Origin: Leptospira inadai serovar Lyme str. 10
GTDB taxonomy: Bacteria; Spirochaetota; Leptospiria; Leptospirales; Leptospiraceae
Direction of reading: 5' to 3'
DNA: 64,000 nt
NCBI RefSeq assembly: GCF_000243675.2
Contig: NZ_AHMM02000015.1
Span: 1-64,000, forward strand
Position 1 is the stretch's first letter. Every line of letters starts with the position of its first letter. Positions 9,802 to 18,657 of the stretch are shown here, one piece after another. The notes beneath the pieces are model-generated. The model was not told where the DNA came from and did not search any database. It was given only the letters and a program-made list of their open reading frames with translations. Made by a program: the position numbers and the translations under genes.

Positions 9802-10419
9802 ATGTTAAGGGAAGAGTTTTACAGAACTGCAAGTAAGTATTCCGAATTGAAAGGCACAATCGACGCTCTGTGGACCGAAATCAACGTAAACTACTCGGAA
9901 AGCCATAGACATTATCATACTCTTACTCATCTAAAATCCTTTTTAGAAGGATTAAAGACCGTTCGGACAAGAATTCAAGATTGGGATAGCCTGCTGTTTG
10001 CGATGTTTTATCACGATATCATCTATGATCCTAAGGATTTCCGGAACGAGGAGAATAGTGCGGCATTAGCGGAAGAGAGATTAACCCGGATCGATGCCCC
10101 GAAACTTCTGATCTTTAAGGTTAAGGATCTTATTCTTGCCACTAAAATGCACATAACGCAGGACGATCCGGATATCCGGTATTTTTTAGATTGTGACTTA
10201 TCGATTTTAGGCGCGGAACAATCGGAATATCGACGATACGCACGAAGTATCCGAAACGAATATAAAGAATATTCCGATGAAGAGTATTCGTCCGGTAGAA
10301 AAAAGGTATTGGAATATTTTTTACGGATGGACCGAATCTTTACTAGCCGGGAATTTTTCGAAACCCTTGAGGCGCAGGCTAGAGCTAATCTAAACCACGA
10401 ACTCGAAGAATTGGAATAG
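9802..10419 (+). CDS. HD-superfamily metal-dependent phosphohydrolase-like protein
   Basis: This 205-residue protein resembles the COG4339 group of predicted HD phosphohydrolases. Visible signatures are HRHYHTLTHL near residues 33-42, AMFYHDIIYDP with the HD pair near 71-76, and ENSAALAEERL. These provide the His/Asp metal ligands of the HD domain. The substrate is unknown. A GGATAGGAGAG stretch upstream of ATG 9802 can act as ribosome-binding site. The gene is convergent with the membrane protein at 10436-11017, and the 168-base gap upstream holds nothing I recognise. Confidence 0.82.
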   Translation: MLREEFYRTASKYSELKGTIDALWTEINVNYSESHRHYHTLTHLKSFLEGLKTVRTRIQDWDSLLFAMFYHDIIYDPKDFRNEENSAALAEERLTRIDAPKLLIFKVKDLILATKMHITQDDPDIRYFLDCDLSILGAEQSEYRRYARSIRNEYKEYSDEEYSSGRKKVLEYFLRMDRIFTSREFFETLEAQARANLNHELEELE

Positions 10420-10435
10420 AAAAATAATCGGCTTA

Positions 10436-11017
10436 TTATCCGAGTCTTTTTAGAGAAAAGCCCAAGCAATAACAGGCTCCGGCAAGAACGAAATGGTAGA
10501 TATCGACTTTTAAAATGCCTGCCGCCTCTCCTGCCGTTCCGATGGCAAGACCCGCAAGAATAAATAATAAAGACCCAAGGATTCCGTACATCGCGGCAGG
10601 TTTATGGGCTCCGCTATATCGTTTAACGCAAGAGACGATGATAGTTATAAAAGATAAGGCCCCGATGAATGTGGAATAGCCTCCTAAAGCCATCCAACGA
10701 TCCGCTAACGACAGTAAAACGAGAAAAAGAGAAATCGTAATCCAATTCCTGGGGCTGATCCTCCCGAAAGTTCCGGTAAAAAAGGCCAAGCCGATCCAAG
10801 GAACTCCGACTTGGGCGGCAAATCCGATCACGATTCGGTAGATAGGTTCGATTACCGTAACTCCTGCGAAAAATAAACTCCCGAGAGCGGCACCGATAGC
10901 GATGGAATAGAATCCCCAGGCTCCGCTTCGTTTATTCCAATTACCGTGAAGTCGGAATCCTGTCCAGGCTGCAACGGCCGCCAGGATAAAATCGGATATA
11001 ACTGTGCTCGTTTGCAT
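10436..11017 (-). CDS. Uncharacterised multi-pass membrane protein
   Basis: Six or seven hydrophobic segments fill this protein of about 193 residues (for example VISDFILAAVAAWTGF, GVPWIGLAFFTGTF and TISLFLVLLSLAD). I chose ATG 11017; a GTG at 11074 would add 19 residues, but neither start has a strong ribosome-binding site. The pattern suggests an integral membrane protein of a small uncharacterised family (possibly DUF6962). No catalytic motif is apparent. It is divergent from the aldo/keto reductase gene and convergent with the HD-domain gene. Confidence 0.65.
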   Translation of the reverse strand: MQTSTVISDFILAAVAAWTGFRLHGNWNKRSGAWGFYSIAIGAALGSLFFAGVTVIEPIYRIVIGFAAQVGVPWIGLAFFTGTFGRISPRNWITISLFLVLLSLADRWMALGGYSTFIGALSFITIIVSCVKRYSGAHKPAAMYGILGSLLFILAGLAIGTAGEAAGILKVDIYHFVLAGACYCLGFSLKRLG

Positions 11018-11094
11018 GAAGGGTATTGAATAAGAGACTGGATAAATTGCAAGTCCGATTAAGGCTTCTTTCACTCTTATAGAGGTCCCGATTT

Positions 11095-11985
11095 ATGATA
11101 AAAATTCATTCCGATGCAACGCGATTTCCGACCGAATCGATTCTGGACAGTCTAATTTTCCGTATGCCAAATCCTCCCTTAACGCAATCGATTCAACTGA
11201 ATAACGGAATACGGATGCCGGTCCTCGGTCTTGGAGTCTGGAAAACCAAATCCGGAAAGGAATGCAGAGACGCGGTTAACTGGGCTTTGGAAGCGGGGTA
11301 TCGTCATATCGATACCGCAAAGATTTACGGAAACGAGCAGGACGTCGGCGCCGCAATTAAGGAAAGCGGAATCCCTAGAGATCAAATCTTCGTTACGACT
11401 AAATTATGGAATTCCGACCAAAAGGAACCGCGCAGAAATTTGGAACTCTCCTTAAAGAGTTTAGGTTTGGAATCGATCGATTTATATCTGATTCATTTTC
11501 CTATCTCAGGTACAAGAAAGCAGGCTTGGAAAGAGTTGGAAAAATTTTACGATGAAGGTTTAGTAAAATCGATCGGAGTCAGTAACTACACGATCTCTCA
11601 TCTGGAGGAACTCCTTCCTCAGGCGGAAATCATTCCTGCAGTGAACCAAGTGGAATTCCATCCCTTCTTGAATCAGAAAGAATTAGCCGCTAAGTGCAAG
11701 GAGAACGGAATCATTCTGGAAGCGTACAGCCCCCTAGCGCACGGGAGAAAAATCAACGACCCTAAATTGATTTCCATCGCTCAAAAAATCGGAAAGACTC
11801 CCGCCCAAGTTTTGATTCGCTGGGCGATCGATAAAGGATTCGTAGTAATTCCTAAATCGGTAAAAAAGGAACGGTTAGTGGAAAACTCTCAGGTATTTGA
11901 CTTCTCCTTATCTCAAAGCGAACTTCAAGATATGGAATCTTGGAATGAAGATTTCAGAACCTGCTGGGATCCGACAGGAGCCTGA
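11095..11985 (+). CDS. Aldo/keto reductase
   Basis: This NADPH-dependent carbonyl reductase has the complete family signature: [25 protein letters not shown] (catalytic Asp and Tyr), TTKLW (Lys) and LYLIHFP (His). [14 protein letters not shown] near the C-terminus forms the cofactor pocket. I kept ATG 11095 because AGAGG lies nine bases before it, giving 296 residues. ATG 11164 (MPNPPLTQ) matches the usual N-terminus of the family and is a real alternative. The stop codon sits two bases before the first copy of the dispersed repeat. The natural substrate cannot be told. Confidence 0.9.
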   Translation: MIKIHSDATRFPTESILDSLIFRMPNPPLTQSIQLNNGIRMPVLGLGVWKTKSGKECRDAVNWALEAGYRHIDTAKIYGNEQDVGAAIKESGIPRDQIFVTTKLWNSDQKEPRRNLELSLKSLGLESIDLYLIHFPISGTRKQAWKELEKFYDEGLVKSIGVSNYTISHLEELLPQAEIIPAVNQVEFHPFLNQKELAAKCKENGIILEAYSPLAHGRKINDPKLISIAQKIGKTPAQVLIRWAIDKGFVVIPKSVKKERLVENSQVFDFSLSQSELQDMESWNEDFRTCWDPTGA

Positions 11986-11987
11986 GG

Positions 11988-12126
11988 CAGAGGACTGAAG
12001 ACGGAGGACAGATGACAGAACATTGATGAGCGGAGATTCCATGTTCTACAGGAAGATTCCTCCGTTATCAGTAGATTTTTCGTTTAACCCCGCTGCCTTC
12101 CAACCTCGAGCAGCTACTGTCCTCTG
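11988..12126 (+). repeat. Dispersed repeat with inverted ends, copy A
   Basis: It begins CAGAGGACTGAAGACGG and ends CTACTGTCCTCTG, so the ends are degenerate inverted repeats. The core contains ACATTGATGAGCGGAG, CCATGTTCTACAG and the AGATTCCTCC stretch that is shared with the copies at 12273, 40079, 40224, 40360 and 49207. It starts directly after the aldo/keto reductase stop codon. Confidence 0.8.
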
Positions 12127-12272
12127 AAAGCGGCAACGATGTGCAGGGTGCGAAGCAGTCGCAGCGCTTCCAGATAACGGTTTATGTTAAGAGAAAAGAG
12201 TTGCTGAGACCGCAGCGGAAGCGAAGCCCGGAGCAGCGTGACCCGGAACGAAGTGAAGGGGGCCGCCCGTGC
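12127..12272. other. Non-coding GC-richer spacer between repeat copies
   Basis: No coding potential is visible. The stretch contains purine-rich near-repetitive words (GCAGCGGAAGCGAAGCCCG, GCAGCGTGACCCG, GAAGTGAAGGGGG). It resembles intergenic filler I associate with Leptospira genomes, but I cannot confirm that without a search. Confidence 0.4.
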
Positions 12273-12432
12273 TGAGGACAGCGGACTGAGGACAGTACAT
12301 TGATAAACGGAGTTTCCATGTTCTACAGGAAGATTCCTCCATTATCAGCAGATTTTTCGTCTAACCCCCGCTGCCTTCCAACCTTGAGCAGCTTCTGTCT
12401 TCAGTCCTCAGACCTCTGTCCTCTGTCCTCTG
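12273..12432 (+). repeat. Dispersed repeat with inverted ends, copy B
   Basis: It begins GAGGACAGCGGACTGAGG and ends CTGTCCTCTGTCCTCTG. The core is nearly the same as copy A (ACATTGATAAACGGAG, CCATGTTCTACAGG, CTGCCTTCCAACC). It ends eight bases before the TTGACA box of the marR promoter. A short open frame inside it (12300-12494) is not considered a gene. Confidence 0.8.
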
Positions 12433-12440
12433 AAAAAAGA

Positions 12441-12469
12441 TTGACATTTGAGAAAAGTCGCCGTCTAAA
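12441..12469 (+). promoter_or_regulatory. Sigma-70-type promoter of marR
   Basis: TTGACA at 12441-12446 and TCTAAA at 12464-12469 with a 17-base spacer. Expected transcription would start at about 12476, right where the palindromic operator begins. Confidence 0.55.
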
Positions 12470-12475
12470 TAGAGA

Positions 12476-12493
12476 TAGTTTAATCTTAAACTA
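12476..12493. promoter_or_regulatory. Palindromic operator, likely MarR autoregulation
   Basis: TAGTTTAATCTTAAACTA is a perfect inverted repeat except for the two central bases, and it ends two bases before the marR ATG. Its position over the expected transcription start fits autorepression by the MarR-family product. The binding is inferred. Confidence 0.6.
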
Positions 12494-12495
12494 AT

Positions 12496-12945
12496 ATGGG
12501 AAGTCATTTCAAAGGAAAGCCAAGAGACGTCAAAATCCTGGATGCGTACATCAAGTTAGGCCGTTGCACCGATTCGATACGCTCTATGGAGGATAAAGTT
12601 TTGAGTCAGTTCGGCTTGACAAGCGGTCAATTCGGCTGTTTGGAAACCCTGCATCACCTCGGTCCGATGTGTCAGAAAGCAATCGGGCAAAAGATTTTTT
12701 CCTGCGAAGGTAATATCACTCAAATCGTGGATAATCTCGAAAAAAGAGGCCTCGTCCAACGAGTTAGAAGTGAGGAAGACAGAAGATATTTCATCGTCAA
12801 CCTAACCGACTCCGGAAAAGAACTCATCAGCAAGGTTTTCCCTTCTTACCTTGAGCACCTTAAAGACCGAATGTCTCCTCTTTCCGATGATGATTTAAAA
12901 CAACTGGGACAAATCTGTAAGACCGTGGGTCTTCGGGATCTGTAA
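12496..12945 (+). CDS. MarR-family transcriptional regulator
   Basis: This 149-residue winged-helix regulator has a DNA-recognition region around [20 protein letters not shown], followed by the wing [18 protein letters not shown], which is the hallmark of MarR proteins. It has several cysteines (in RCTD, FGCLE, PMCQK, SCEGN and ICKT), so redox sensing like that of OhrR-type members is possible but unproven. It is preceded by a promoter and palindrome and followed, about 100 bases on, by a DoxX gene with its own palindrome. The simplest reading is that it represses both itself and doxX. Confidence 0.9.
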   Translation: MGSHFKGKPRDVKILDAYIKLGRCTDSIRSMEDKVLSQFGLTSGQFGCLETLHHLGPMCQKAIGQKIFSCEGNITQIVDNLEKRGLVQRVRSEEDRRYFIVNLTDSGKELISKVFPSYLEHLKDRMSPLSDDDLKQLGQICKTVGLRDL

Positions 12946-13000
12946 GGACGGGAGGAGCCGATGTTTTTTGGATTATTCGGACCACTACTTTAATATTAAA

Positions 13001-13014
13001 CTATTAATTAATAG
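13001..13014. promoter_or_regulatory. Palindrome upstream of doxX, candidate MarR site
   Basis: CTATTAATTAATAG is a perfect 14-base palindrome. It sits in an AT-rich run that also holds TTAAACTA, the half-site of the marR operator. It lies about 35 bases before the doxX ATG. Confidence 0.5.
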
Positions 13015-13049
13015 ACTATACTATAACAAATCATTTGGAGGATTTTGAC

Positions 13050-13490
13050 ATGATCGAAAGAATTCTCAAAACTGATAAGGACATAACGTCTTTTATTCTG
13101 CGAATTGTGTTGGCCGTCGTGTTTTTTCCGCACGGAGCGCAAAAAGTATTGGGTTGGTTCGGAGGCCACGGATTTTCGGGAACACTAGGCCTCTTTACTG
13201 CACAGGGAACTCCGACGTTATTCGTTCTTCTTCTACTCGCGGCGGAATTTCTCGGTCCCATCGGCCTTGCACTCGGCCTATTCACTAGAATAGCCGCAGC
13301 AGGCATTGCGGTCGCGATGACTGTCGCTCTATTGGTCCATATTCCTCACGGATTTTTTATTAACTGGGCGGGAAACCAACAGGGTGAAGGTATAGAATTC
13401 CATCTCCTTGCGATTGCAATCTCGATCGTTCTTCTAATCAAAGGATCCGGTTGGGCATCAGTAGACGGTATTATCGCGGACGAAAAATAA
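13050..13490 (+). CDS. DoxX family membrane protein
   Basis: This 146-residue inner-membrane protein has four hydrophobic segments. The DoxX pattern is visible: RIVLAVVFFPHGAQKVLGWF near the N-terminus and AAEFLGPIGLALGLFTRIAA in the middle. ATG 13050 is preceded by TTTGGAGGATTTTGAC, an excellent ribosome-binding site; the TTG at 13035 lies within that site and is not the start. DoxX proteins are linked in other bacteria to thiol/redox stress and thiosulfate:quinone reactions. The adjacent Cys-containing MarR regulator fits a stress-inducible role, which is inference. Confidence 0.9.
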   Translation: MIERILKTDKDITSFILRIVLAVVFFPHGAQKVLGWFGGHGFSGTLGLFTAQGTPTLFVLLLLAAEFLGPIGLALGLFTRIAAAGIAVAMTVALLVHIPHGFFINWAGNQQGEGIEFHLLAIAISIVLLIKGSGWASVDGIIADEK

Positions 13491-13581
13491 AATTTTAAAA
13501 TAGGAAACTCCAACAAATCGATTCCAAAGGATATCGAACCGCGATCGTGGAATCCGATGCATATCTAACTACCTCAATTTC

Positions 13582-13606
13582 GGGGGCCATCGGCCCCCTT
13601 TTTTTT
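13582..13606 (+). terminator. Rho-independent terminator after doxX
   Basis: GGGGGCC-ATC-GGCCCCC (13582-13598) gives a seven-base-pair GC stem directly followed by eight T. The roughly 210 bases from here to the kinase start at 13818 show no further gene. Confidence 0.9.
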
Positions 13607-13817
13607 CTTATCTGTTCCGTCCCGACGATTTTTTCCTCAATTGAGCGAGATTAGTCAAAAAGGATTATTAAACAACATACTATATATTAAGAAACCTGCA
13701 AATCCCCGTGAAACTTAAAAATAAAATATCTATTTCCGTTCCTATTTTTCGGGTCCATCCTGATCGAAAAGCAAAAAGGAATATTTTTCGTTCAAAGATA
13801 GTCTATTATTGCTGGTT

Positions 13818-15191
13818 ATGAAGCGAAGAAAGAAGTATGGCGCTTTGAACTGGATCCGACGATCCGTTTCGAATTATGTAGCTCCAGACGAATCGATTCG
13901 GGACGGTTTACCTTTTTGGCGGGAATCGGTTCTTTCTTCCATGATTTTAGCGATGACCGTATTGGGAACGATCGCGTACATTCCGAGCACGTTATTGGCT
14001 TTTGAGGAAACGCGAACTTCCGTTATTTTCATAAATACCTTCGCAATGCTCTTGCTTTATATTTTATTCTTCGGAAAAAAACTACCGTTTCCGTTACGTT
14101 CTTGCGGAGTACTATTCTTAAATTTCCTTTTGGGAGCTTCCCTTCTCATCGCACTCGGACCGGAAGGAGGAGGAATGATATGGCTATTCCCTTTTCCGGT
14201 TCTTACGGGGGTTTTGTTCGGCATCATCCCCTGCCTCCTCGCCCTATTCGGAAATTTTTTAGCGGTTCTAACCACCGCGATCGCGCTATCGCAATTTCAA
14301 CTAACGTGGTCGATGCCTCAGGATAGATTCTTCGTCGTCGGGTTTAACTTCCTGATCTCGAATGCGATCGTCTGCCTTACGGTTACCGTTTTAATGCTGG
14401 GATTACAACGAAATATCGAAAGGAAAAATAATCTATTGGAGAATTTGAAGAAAAGACGTTCTCAAATCGTTCGATCCAAGAATCATCTGGAATCGGAGAT
14501 AATCCAAAGAGGGAACGTCGAAAAGCGATTAGCGGAACACTTGAAGGAAAAAGAAATACTTTTGCAGGAAATCCATCACCGAGTGAAAAATAATCTTCAA
14601 ATCGTTTCCGGAATGCTAAACCTTCAAAACTTATATACCCAGGATACGCAAGCTATCGAAGTCTTGGAAAAGGCCCAGGATAGAATTCGGGCCATGGCTC
14701 TGATCCATGATCATCTTTACCAACAAGGCAAATTCTCCACCGTGTTCATGAATAAATATCTGGAATCTTTAATAAACCATCTGATCGTTTCCCAAGCTCC
14801 TCCCGGAAATCGAATCCGATTCGAAACGGAATGGGAACAAATCCTGATTCCGATGGAAAAAGCGATCCCTTGCGGACTTATAGTCAACGAGCTCATTTCC
14901 AATGCGCTTAAACACGCATTTCCCGACGGACGTAAAGGTACGATCACCGTTCGGCTGGAAGAGCGTCAGGACGGATTGGCTCTTTGCGTCAAGGACGACG
15001 GGGTCGGCCTACCGAAAAACTCCTCCGCGTTTTTATTTTTGTCCGAAGGAAGAATGCCGATCGCGGACGGAGATAAGCGCGATTCGTTAGGACTGATGAT
15101 CATTCAGTCTTTAGCAGGACAGCTTAAGGCGAAACTTCAACTGGAGCCTTTTGAGGGGACTTCGATCAGGCTCGAATTTTCCAGGTTTTGA
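13818..15191 (+). CDS. Membrane sensor histidine kinase, HisKA_2 type
   Basis: This 457-residue protein has six hydrophobic segments in its first 190 residues, a short coiled coil, then a HisKA_2 dimerisation domain with phospho-His in EIHHRVKNNLQIVSG. A GHKL ATPase follows (LIVNELISNALKHAF, DDGVGLP and a late LGLMIIQSL). Such kinases often feed a separate receiver protein, but none is adjacent. TTG 13809 could add three residues; ATG 13818 seems better although the ribosome-binding site is poor. The signal sensed by the membrane part is unknown. Confidence 0.9.
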   Translation: MKRRKKYGALNWIRRSVSNYVAPDESIRDGLPFWRESVLSSMILAMTVLGTIAYIPSTLLAFEETRTSVIFINTFAMLLLYILFFGKKLPFPLRSCGVLFLNFLLGASLLIALGPEGGGMIWLFPFPVLTGVLFGIIPCLLALFGNFLAVLTTAIALSQFQLTWSMPQDRFFVVGFNFLISNAIVCLTVTVLMLGLQRNIERKNNLLENLKKRRSQIVRSKNHLESEIIQRGNVEKRLAEHLKEKEILLQEIHHRVKNNLQIVSGMLNLQNLYTQDTQAIEVLEKAQDRIRAMALIHDHLYQQGKFSTVFMNKYLESLINHLIVSQAPPGNRIRFETEWEQILIPMEKAIPCGLIVNELISNALKHAFPDGRKGTITVRLEERQDGLALCVKDDGVGLPKNSSAFLFLSEGRMPIADGDKRDSLGLMIIQSLAGQLKAKLQLEPFEGTSIRLEFSRF

Positions 15192-15297
15192 GCCTATCGA
15201 CGATTTCATATTTCTCTCGGACGAGCCGGTTTCCTCTTGTCCAACTCGTAAGTAATAAAATCCCGTTCCTGAATTTTCCAAGTCTAACTTGTATAAA

Positions 15298-15576
15298 ATG
15301 AACGTAGTAAAACACGACGAACAGGCCCATACCTTCGTATTGATTCAAGACGGTTTCGAGGCGCATCTGGATTATAATGAAATCGGAAAGGAAGTCTGGA
15401 ATCTGACCCACACTTTCGTACCCGGTAGTTTGCGCGGAAAAGGATTGGCATCCGTTTTAGTAAAGACCGCTTTAGACGCCGCAAGAAAGTCCGGGAAAAA
15501 AATCATTCCCTCTTGTTCCTATGTGGAAACTTATCTGAAACGAAATCCGGATTATTCCGATTTAATAAGCGAATGA
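15298..15576 (+). CDS. Small GNAT-type N-acetyltransferase (YjdJ-like)
   Basis: This 92-residue protein matches the short GNAT group that includes YjdJ. The acetyl-CoA binding motif is in VPGSLRGKGLASVLVKTAL, followed by KKIIPSCSYVETYLKRNPDY, typical of this subgroup. ATG 15298 is preferred over TTG 15289. The gene overlaps the next one by four bases (ATGA), suggesting one mRNA and translational coupling. The substrate is unknown. Confidence 0.85.
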   Translation: MNVVKHDEQAHTFVLIQDGFEAHLDYNEIGKEVWNLTHTFVPGSLRGKGLASVLVKTALDAARKSGKKIIPSCSYVETYLKRNPDYSDLISE

Positions 15577-15917
15577 TCCATCATATAGCGATCGCAACGG
15601 ATCGCATAGATTTATTAAAATCCTTTTACGGTAGCCTGCCGGGTATAGAATTCGAAAAAGATCATTTGTTTTCGGACGGATCTATCCGATCCAGCTGGTT
15701 TCGATCCGGAGAAGCGTTGATCATGATCGAGCGGGAAGAATTTCGAAAAGGACCCCAAGCCTTGGTCTTTCGCGCAAATTCTTCCGATAACAAGAAGTTG
15801 ATCGAAAAGCAATTCGGAGACAGGATCGAATCCCGGACGGAGTACACGATTTACCTACGAGACCCCGACGGCAACCGAATCGGATTCAGTTCCTACCCGA
15901 ATCCTTGGAATGCGTGA
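15573..15917 (+). CDS. Glyoxalase/VOC-fold protein
   Basis: This protein of about 114 residues starts MIHHIAIATDRIDLLKSFYG and ends with YLRDPDGNRIGFSSYPNPW, the start and end of a single vicinal-oxygen-chelate domain. His near the N-terminus and a late Glu/Asp are potential metal ligands. The specific reaction cannot be inferred; the family includes lyases, dioxygenases and resistance proteins. The start was chosen because ATG 15573 overlaps the TGA of the GNAT gene. Confidence 0.82.
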   Translation: MIHHIAIATDRIDLLKSFYGSLPGIEFEKDHLFSDGSIRSSWFRSGEALIMIEREEFRKGPQALVFRANSSDNKKLIEKQFGDRIESRTEYTIYLRDPDGNRIGFSSYPNPWNA

Positions 15918-15942
15918 CGGTCTGTGATCGGTTACCTATTTT

Positions 15943-17175
15943 TTAAGAAACCATTCCTTTAGCCGCAAGATACGAAGTCGTCCAAGCATTCTGAAAATTG
16001 AATCCTCCGGTGATTCCGTCGATATCCAGGACCTCCCCGGCAAAATGAAGTCCTGGAACCAGACGACTTTCCATCGTTTTGAAGTTCACCTCTTTGCGCC
16101 GAATTCCCCCGCAAGTCACGAATTCTTCCTTGAAGGCCCCCTTGCCTTCGATTTGCAACACGCTTCTTTTCAGAGTTTCCTCCACCTCGTGCATTTCCTT
16201 GGACGAAATTTCGGACCAGCGCTTGTCTCCGACTTTCTCCCAAATTCTTTCCCAAAACCTCGAAGCAAAATGGAATTCAGGATGAGCGGAAGGTTTACGC
16301 GAAGGATTTTTTTGTTTCAATGTTTTCAATATTTCCCGAATCTCTTCCCTAGATCGATCCGGTATCCAATCCACGAGTAAAGCGGTTCTATATTCGCAGT
16401 CGGCGAGTTCCCGCGCCGCCCAGGCGGAAAGTTTTAGGACGGAGGGTCCGCTTAATCCCCAATGAGTGATCAATATCGGCCCTCTTTGTTTCAATTTAAA
16501 ATCGGGCAGAGTGACCTCCACTTCGGGAAGAGACAATCCTTGCAATCCTTCTATTAGAAAATCAGAAATTTCGAATGTGAATAGGGACGGGGCCGGTGTT
16601 TCGATAGTATGGCCCATATTTTTGGCCCAATCCCAAGCTTTTCGCGAAGAGCCCGATGCCAGCAGGACTTTATCAAACTCCTCTTCTCCGCCTTCCCATT
16701 TTACGAGAAACCTATTTTTCGATTCGTTCTCGCGAGGATATATTCCCAAAACCGGAACTTTAGTTCGAATCGTAACTCCGTTCCGTTTCGCTTCCTGCAA
16801 TAAGCAATCCACGATCGTTCCAGAATCGTCCGTGATCGGAAACATTCTGCCGTCGGCCTCCGTCTTCAGACGAACGCCTCGATGTTCGAACCAATCGATC
16901 GTATCCTTCGGTTGAAAACTTTCGAACGCGTGTCGCAATTCCTTTCCGCCTCGAGGATAACGTTTTGCTAATTCTTCCGGATCGAAGCAGGCGTGCGTAA
17001 CGTTGCATCTTCCTCCTCCGGAAATTCTTACTTTTGATAAGACATTCGGCGATTTTTCGAGCAAGGTTACTTCGCAATGACCGTCCGAAAGCAGACGGCT
17101 TTGAATCGCGCCGAAAAAGCCCGCCGCTCCACCGCCGATGACCGCAATTTTCTTAGCCTCTATCAAGGTCGGCAA
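15943..17175 (-). CDS. HI0933-family FAD-dependent oxidoreductase
   Basis: This 410-residue flavoprotein opens with the dinucleotide-binding motif IAVIGGGAAGFFGAIQSR. The HI0933-family signature SKVRISGGGRCNVTHACF and the C-terminal GEVLDIDGITGGFNFQNAW complete it. Members are predicted NAD(P)/FAD-dependent dehydrogenases of unsettled substrate. Translation probably starts at TTG 17175, which has GGAGAAG six bases upstream; no nearby ATG fits. It follows the pirin gene on the same strand with a 50-base gap, so the two may be co-transcribed. Confidence 0.88.
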   Translation of the reverse strand: MPTLIEAKKIAVIGGGAAGFFGAIQSRLLSDGHCEVTLLEKSPNVLSKVRISGGGRCNVTHACFDPEELAKRYPRGGKELRHAFESFQPKDTIDWFEHRGVRLKTEADGRMFPITDDSGTIVDCLLQEAKRNGVTIRTKVPVLGIYPRENESKNRFLVKWEGGEEEFDKVLLASGSSRKAWDWAKNMGHTIETPAPSLFTFEISDFLIEGLQGLSLPEVEVTLPDFKLKQRGPILITHWGLSGPSVLKLSAWAARELADCEYRTALLVDWIPDRSREEIREILKTLKQKNPSRKPSAHPEFHFASRFWERIWEKVGDKRWSEISSKEMHEVEETLKRSVLQIEGKGAFKEEFVTCGGIRRKEVNFKTMESRLVPGLHFAGEVLDIDGITGGFNFQNAWTTSYLAAKGMVS

Positions 17176-17227
17176 ATTCTTCTCCGATCTTTATTTTTAG
17201 TACGAAATCGAATTCTCAAGACGAGAC

Positions 17228-18106
17228 CTAGTCTTGGGCGGGAATTTCGCCCATTTTTCCGGCGGAATAATCTTCAAAAGCCTCTTGGATTTCGGTCGAC
17301 GTATTCATCACAAACGGACCGTAACGAGCGACGGGCTCTTGGATAGGAACTCCACCAAGGATGAGAACCTCCCATTCGAAATCCTGAGGAGCTCGTAATG
17401 CAATCGCTCCCATCTCGTTTCCGTAATATATCGTTTCCCCTTCCTCGACTTCCGTTTCGGCTTCCGAATCGATCACCGTTCCCGAGCCGACGAAAGGATA
17501 TGCCAAAGCGGTAAAACCGTTCGGAATTTGTATTTCCGCCCACGATCCGGGAGAAAGCTTTAAATGAAAAAATACGATAGGTGTTTGGGTTTGTATGACT
17601 GCGGAGGTCCCCCATAAATCTCCCGCGATAACTTTGGCCCACACTCCGTCCTTTTCCACGATCGGTAGTTCTTCTGAATTTACTTCCTGGTATCGAGGAG
17701 ATATTAATTTTCTTTCTTTCGGAAGATTCACCCAGATTTGAAACCCGTGCATTCTACCGCCTTTTTTCCGGAATTCCTCCGAAGGAAGTTCGGAATGGAT
17801 TAATCCTGCACCGGCCGTCATCCATTGGATTCCTCCCGCATTGAGTCTTCCCGCATGACCCCATGAATCCTTATGTTCCATTTCCCCGGAAAGAAGATAG
17901 GTTACCGTTTCAAATCCTCTATGCGGATGGTCCGGAGCCCCGATCGCCTCGCCCGGTCCGTATACGATCGGTCCCATTTCGTCCAAAAGTAAAAATGGAT
18001 CCCAGTAGGAAAAACCGGAAACCGGGAACGGCCTTCGCACCGGAAACCCTCCTCCCTCCAGCGTTTTTTCCGCCATTCTCGTCCCAATAATTCGTCTAAA
18101 ACCCAT
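17228..18106 (-). CDS. Pirin family protein
   Basis: This 292-residue bicupin carries the metal-binding motif HPHRGFETVTYLLSG in the N-terminal cupin, with later His and Glu ligands (HSELPSEE, MHGFQIWVNLP). These are typical of pirins with possible quercetinase activity. The second cupin is more degenerate, as is usual. A cytoplasmic redox or iron-linked role is assumed from the family. It is divergent from the SRPBCC gene. Confidence 0.92.
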   Translation of the reverse strand: MGFRRIIGTRMAEKTLEGGGFPVRRPFPVSGFSYWDPFLLLDEMGPIVYGPGEAIGAPDHPHRGFETVTYLLSGEMEHKDSWGHAGRLNAGGIQWMTAGAGLIHSELPSEEFRKKGGRMHGFQIWVNLPKERKLISPRYQEVNSEELPIVEKDGVWAKVIAGDLWGTSAVIQTQTPIVFFHLKLSPGSWAEIQIPNGFTALAYPFVGSGTVIDSEAETEVEEGETIYYGNEMGAIALRAPQDFEWEVLILGGVPIQEPVARYGPFVMNTSTEIQEAFEDYSAGKMGEIPAQD

Positions 18107-18186
18107 AATTTCCTCGATGTTATTTATTGGACTTTGGATCGATAAGTAGAGGGAAGTCTTTTCTCATTCGAGTACAACGAATTTTC

Positions 18187-18657
18187 ATGCTTACGACCAC
18201 GATCGCGTTCACAGTCCCGTCCCCTCTCGCTAAAGCCTTTAACTATGTATCCGACCTGGAGAATTTACCGGAGTGGGACAGTTATATTCTAGAGTGCAAA
18301 AGAGTCCCGGGAACGAATCGGTATGAACTCAAAGTGGGAATCGGTTTTTGGAAACTCGCGTCCTACTATAATTTGGAAGAAGAAAAATATCCGACGAGAA
18401 TTGTGATAACTAAGGAAAATCGTTTTTTACAGCTTCGAGATACGTATTCGTTTTATCCCGATCCTAAAGGAACCGATACGGACACTAAAATCGTTTTTAC
18501 GAATCGATTTAGACTGAAGAGACTCGGTTGCCTCTTGAACGTTTGGCTGCATCGAAAGATTCGAAATCAAATATGTAAGGATATGAGAAGTCTTCAAGAG
18601 ACTTTATCGCAAGGAAAGATGATACGATCTAGGAGCTTTCAAGTCATCAAGAGTTAG
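18187..18657 (+). CDS. SRPBCC (START-like) domain protein
   Basis: This 156-residue protein starts MLTTTIAFTVPSPLAKAFNYVSD, followed by LENLPEWDSYILECKRV, the N-terminal helix and loop typical of polyketide-cyclase/START-like folds that bind small hydrophobic ligands. A TTG at 18127 would extend it by 20 residues but lacks support. Ligand and role are unknown. It stands alone between the divergent pirin gene and a kinase gene. Confidence 0.75.
   Translation: MLTTTIAFTVPSPLAKAFNYVSDLENLPEWDSYILECKRVPGTNRYELKVGIGFWKLASYYNLEEEKYPTRIVITKENRFLQLRDTYSFYPDPKGTDTDTKIVFTNRFRLKRLGCLLNVWLHRKIRNQICKDMRSLQETLSQGKMIRSRSFQVIKS

Noticed and set aside
12300..12494. 64-codon open frame on the plus strand
   Set aside because: It lies almost wholly inside dispersed repeat copy B and the marR promoter and operator, with no ribosome-binding site.
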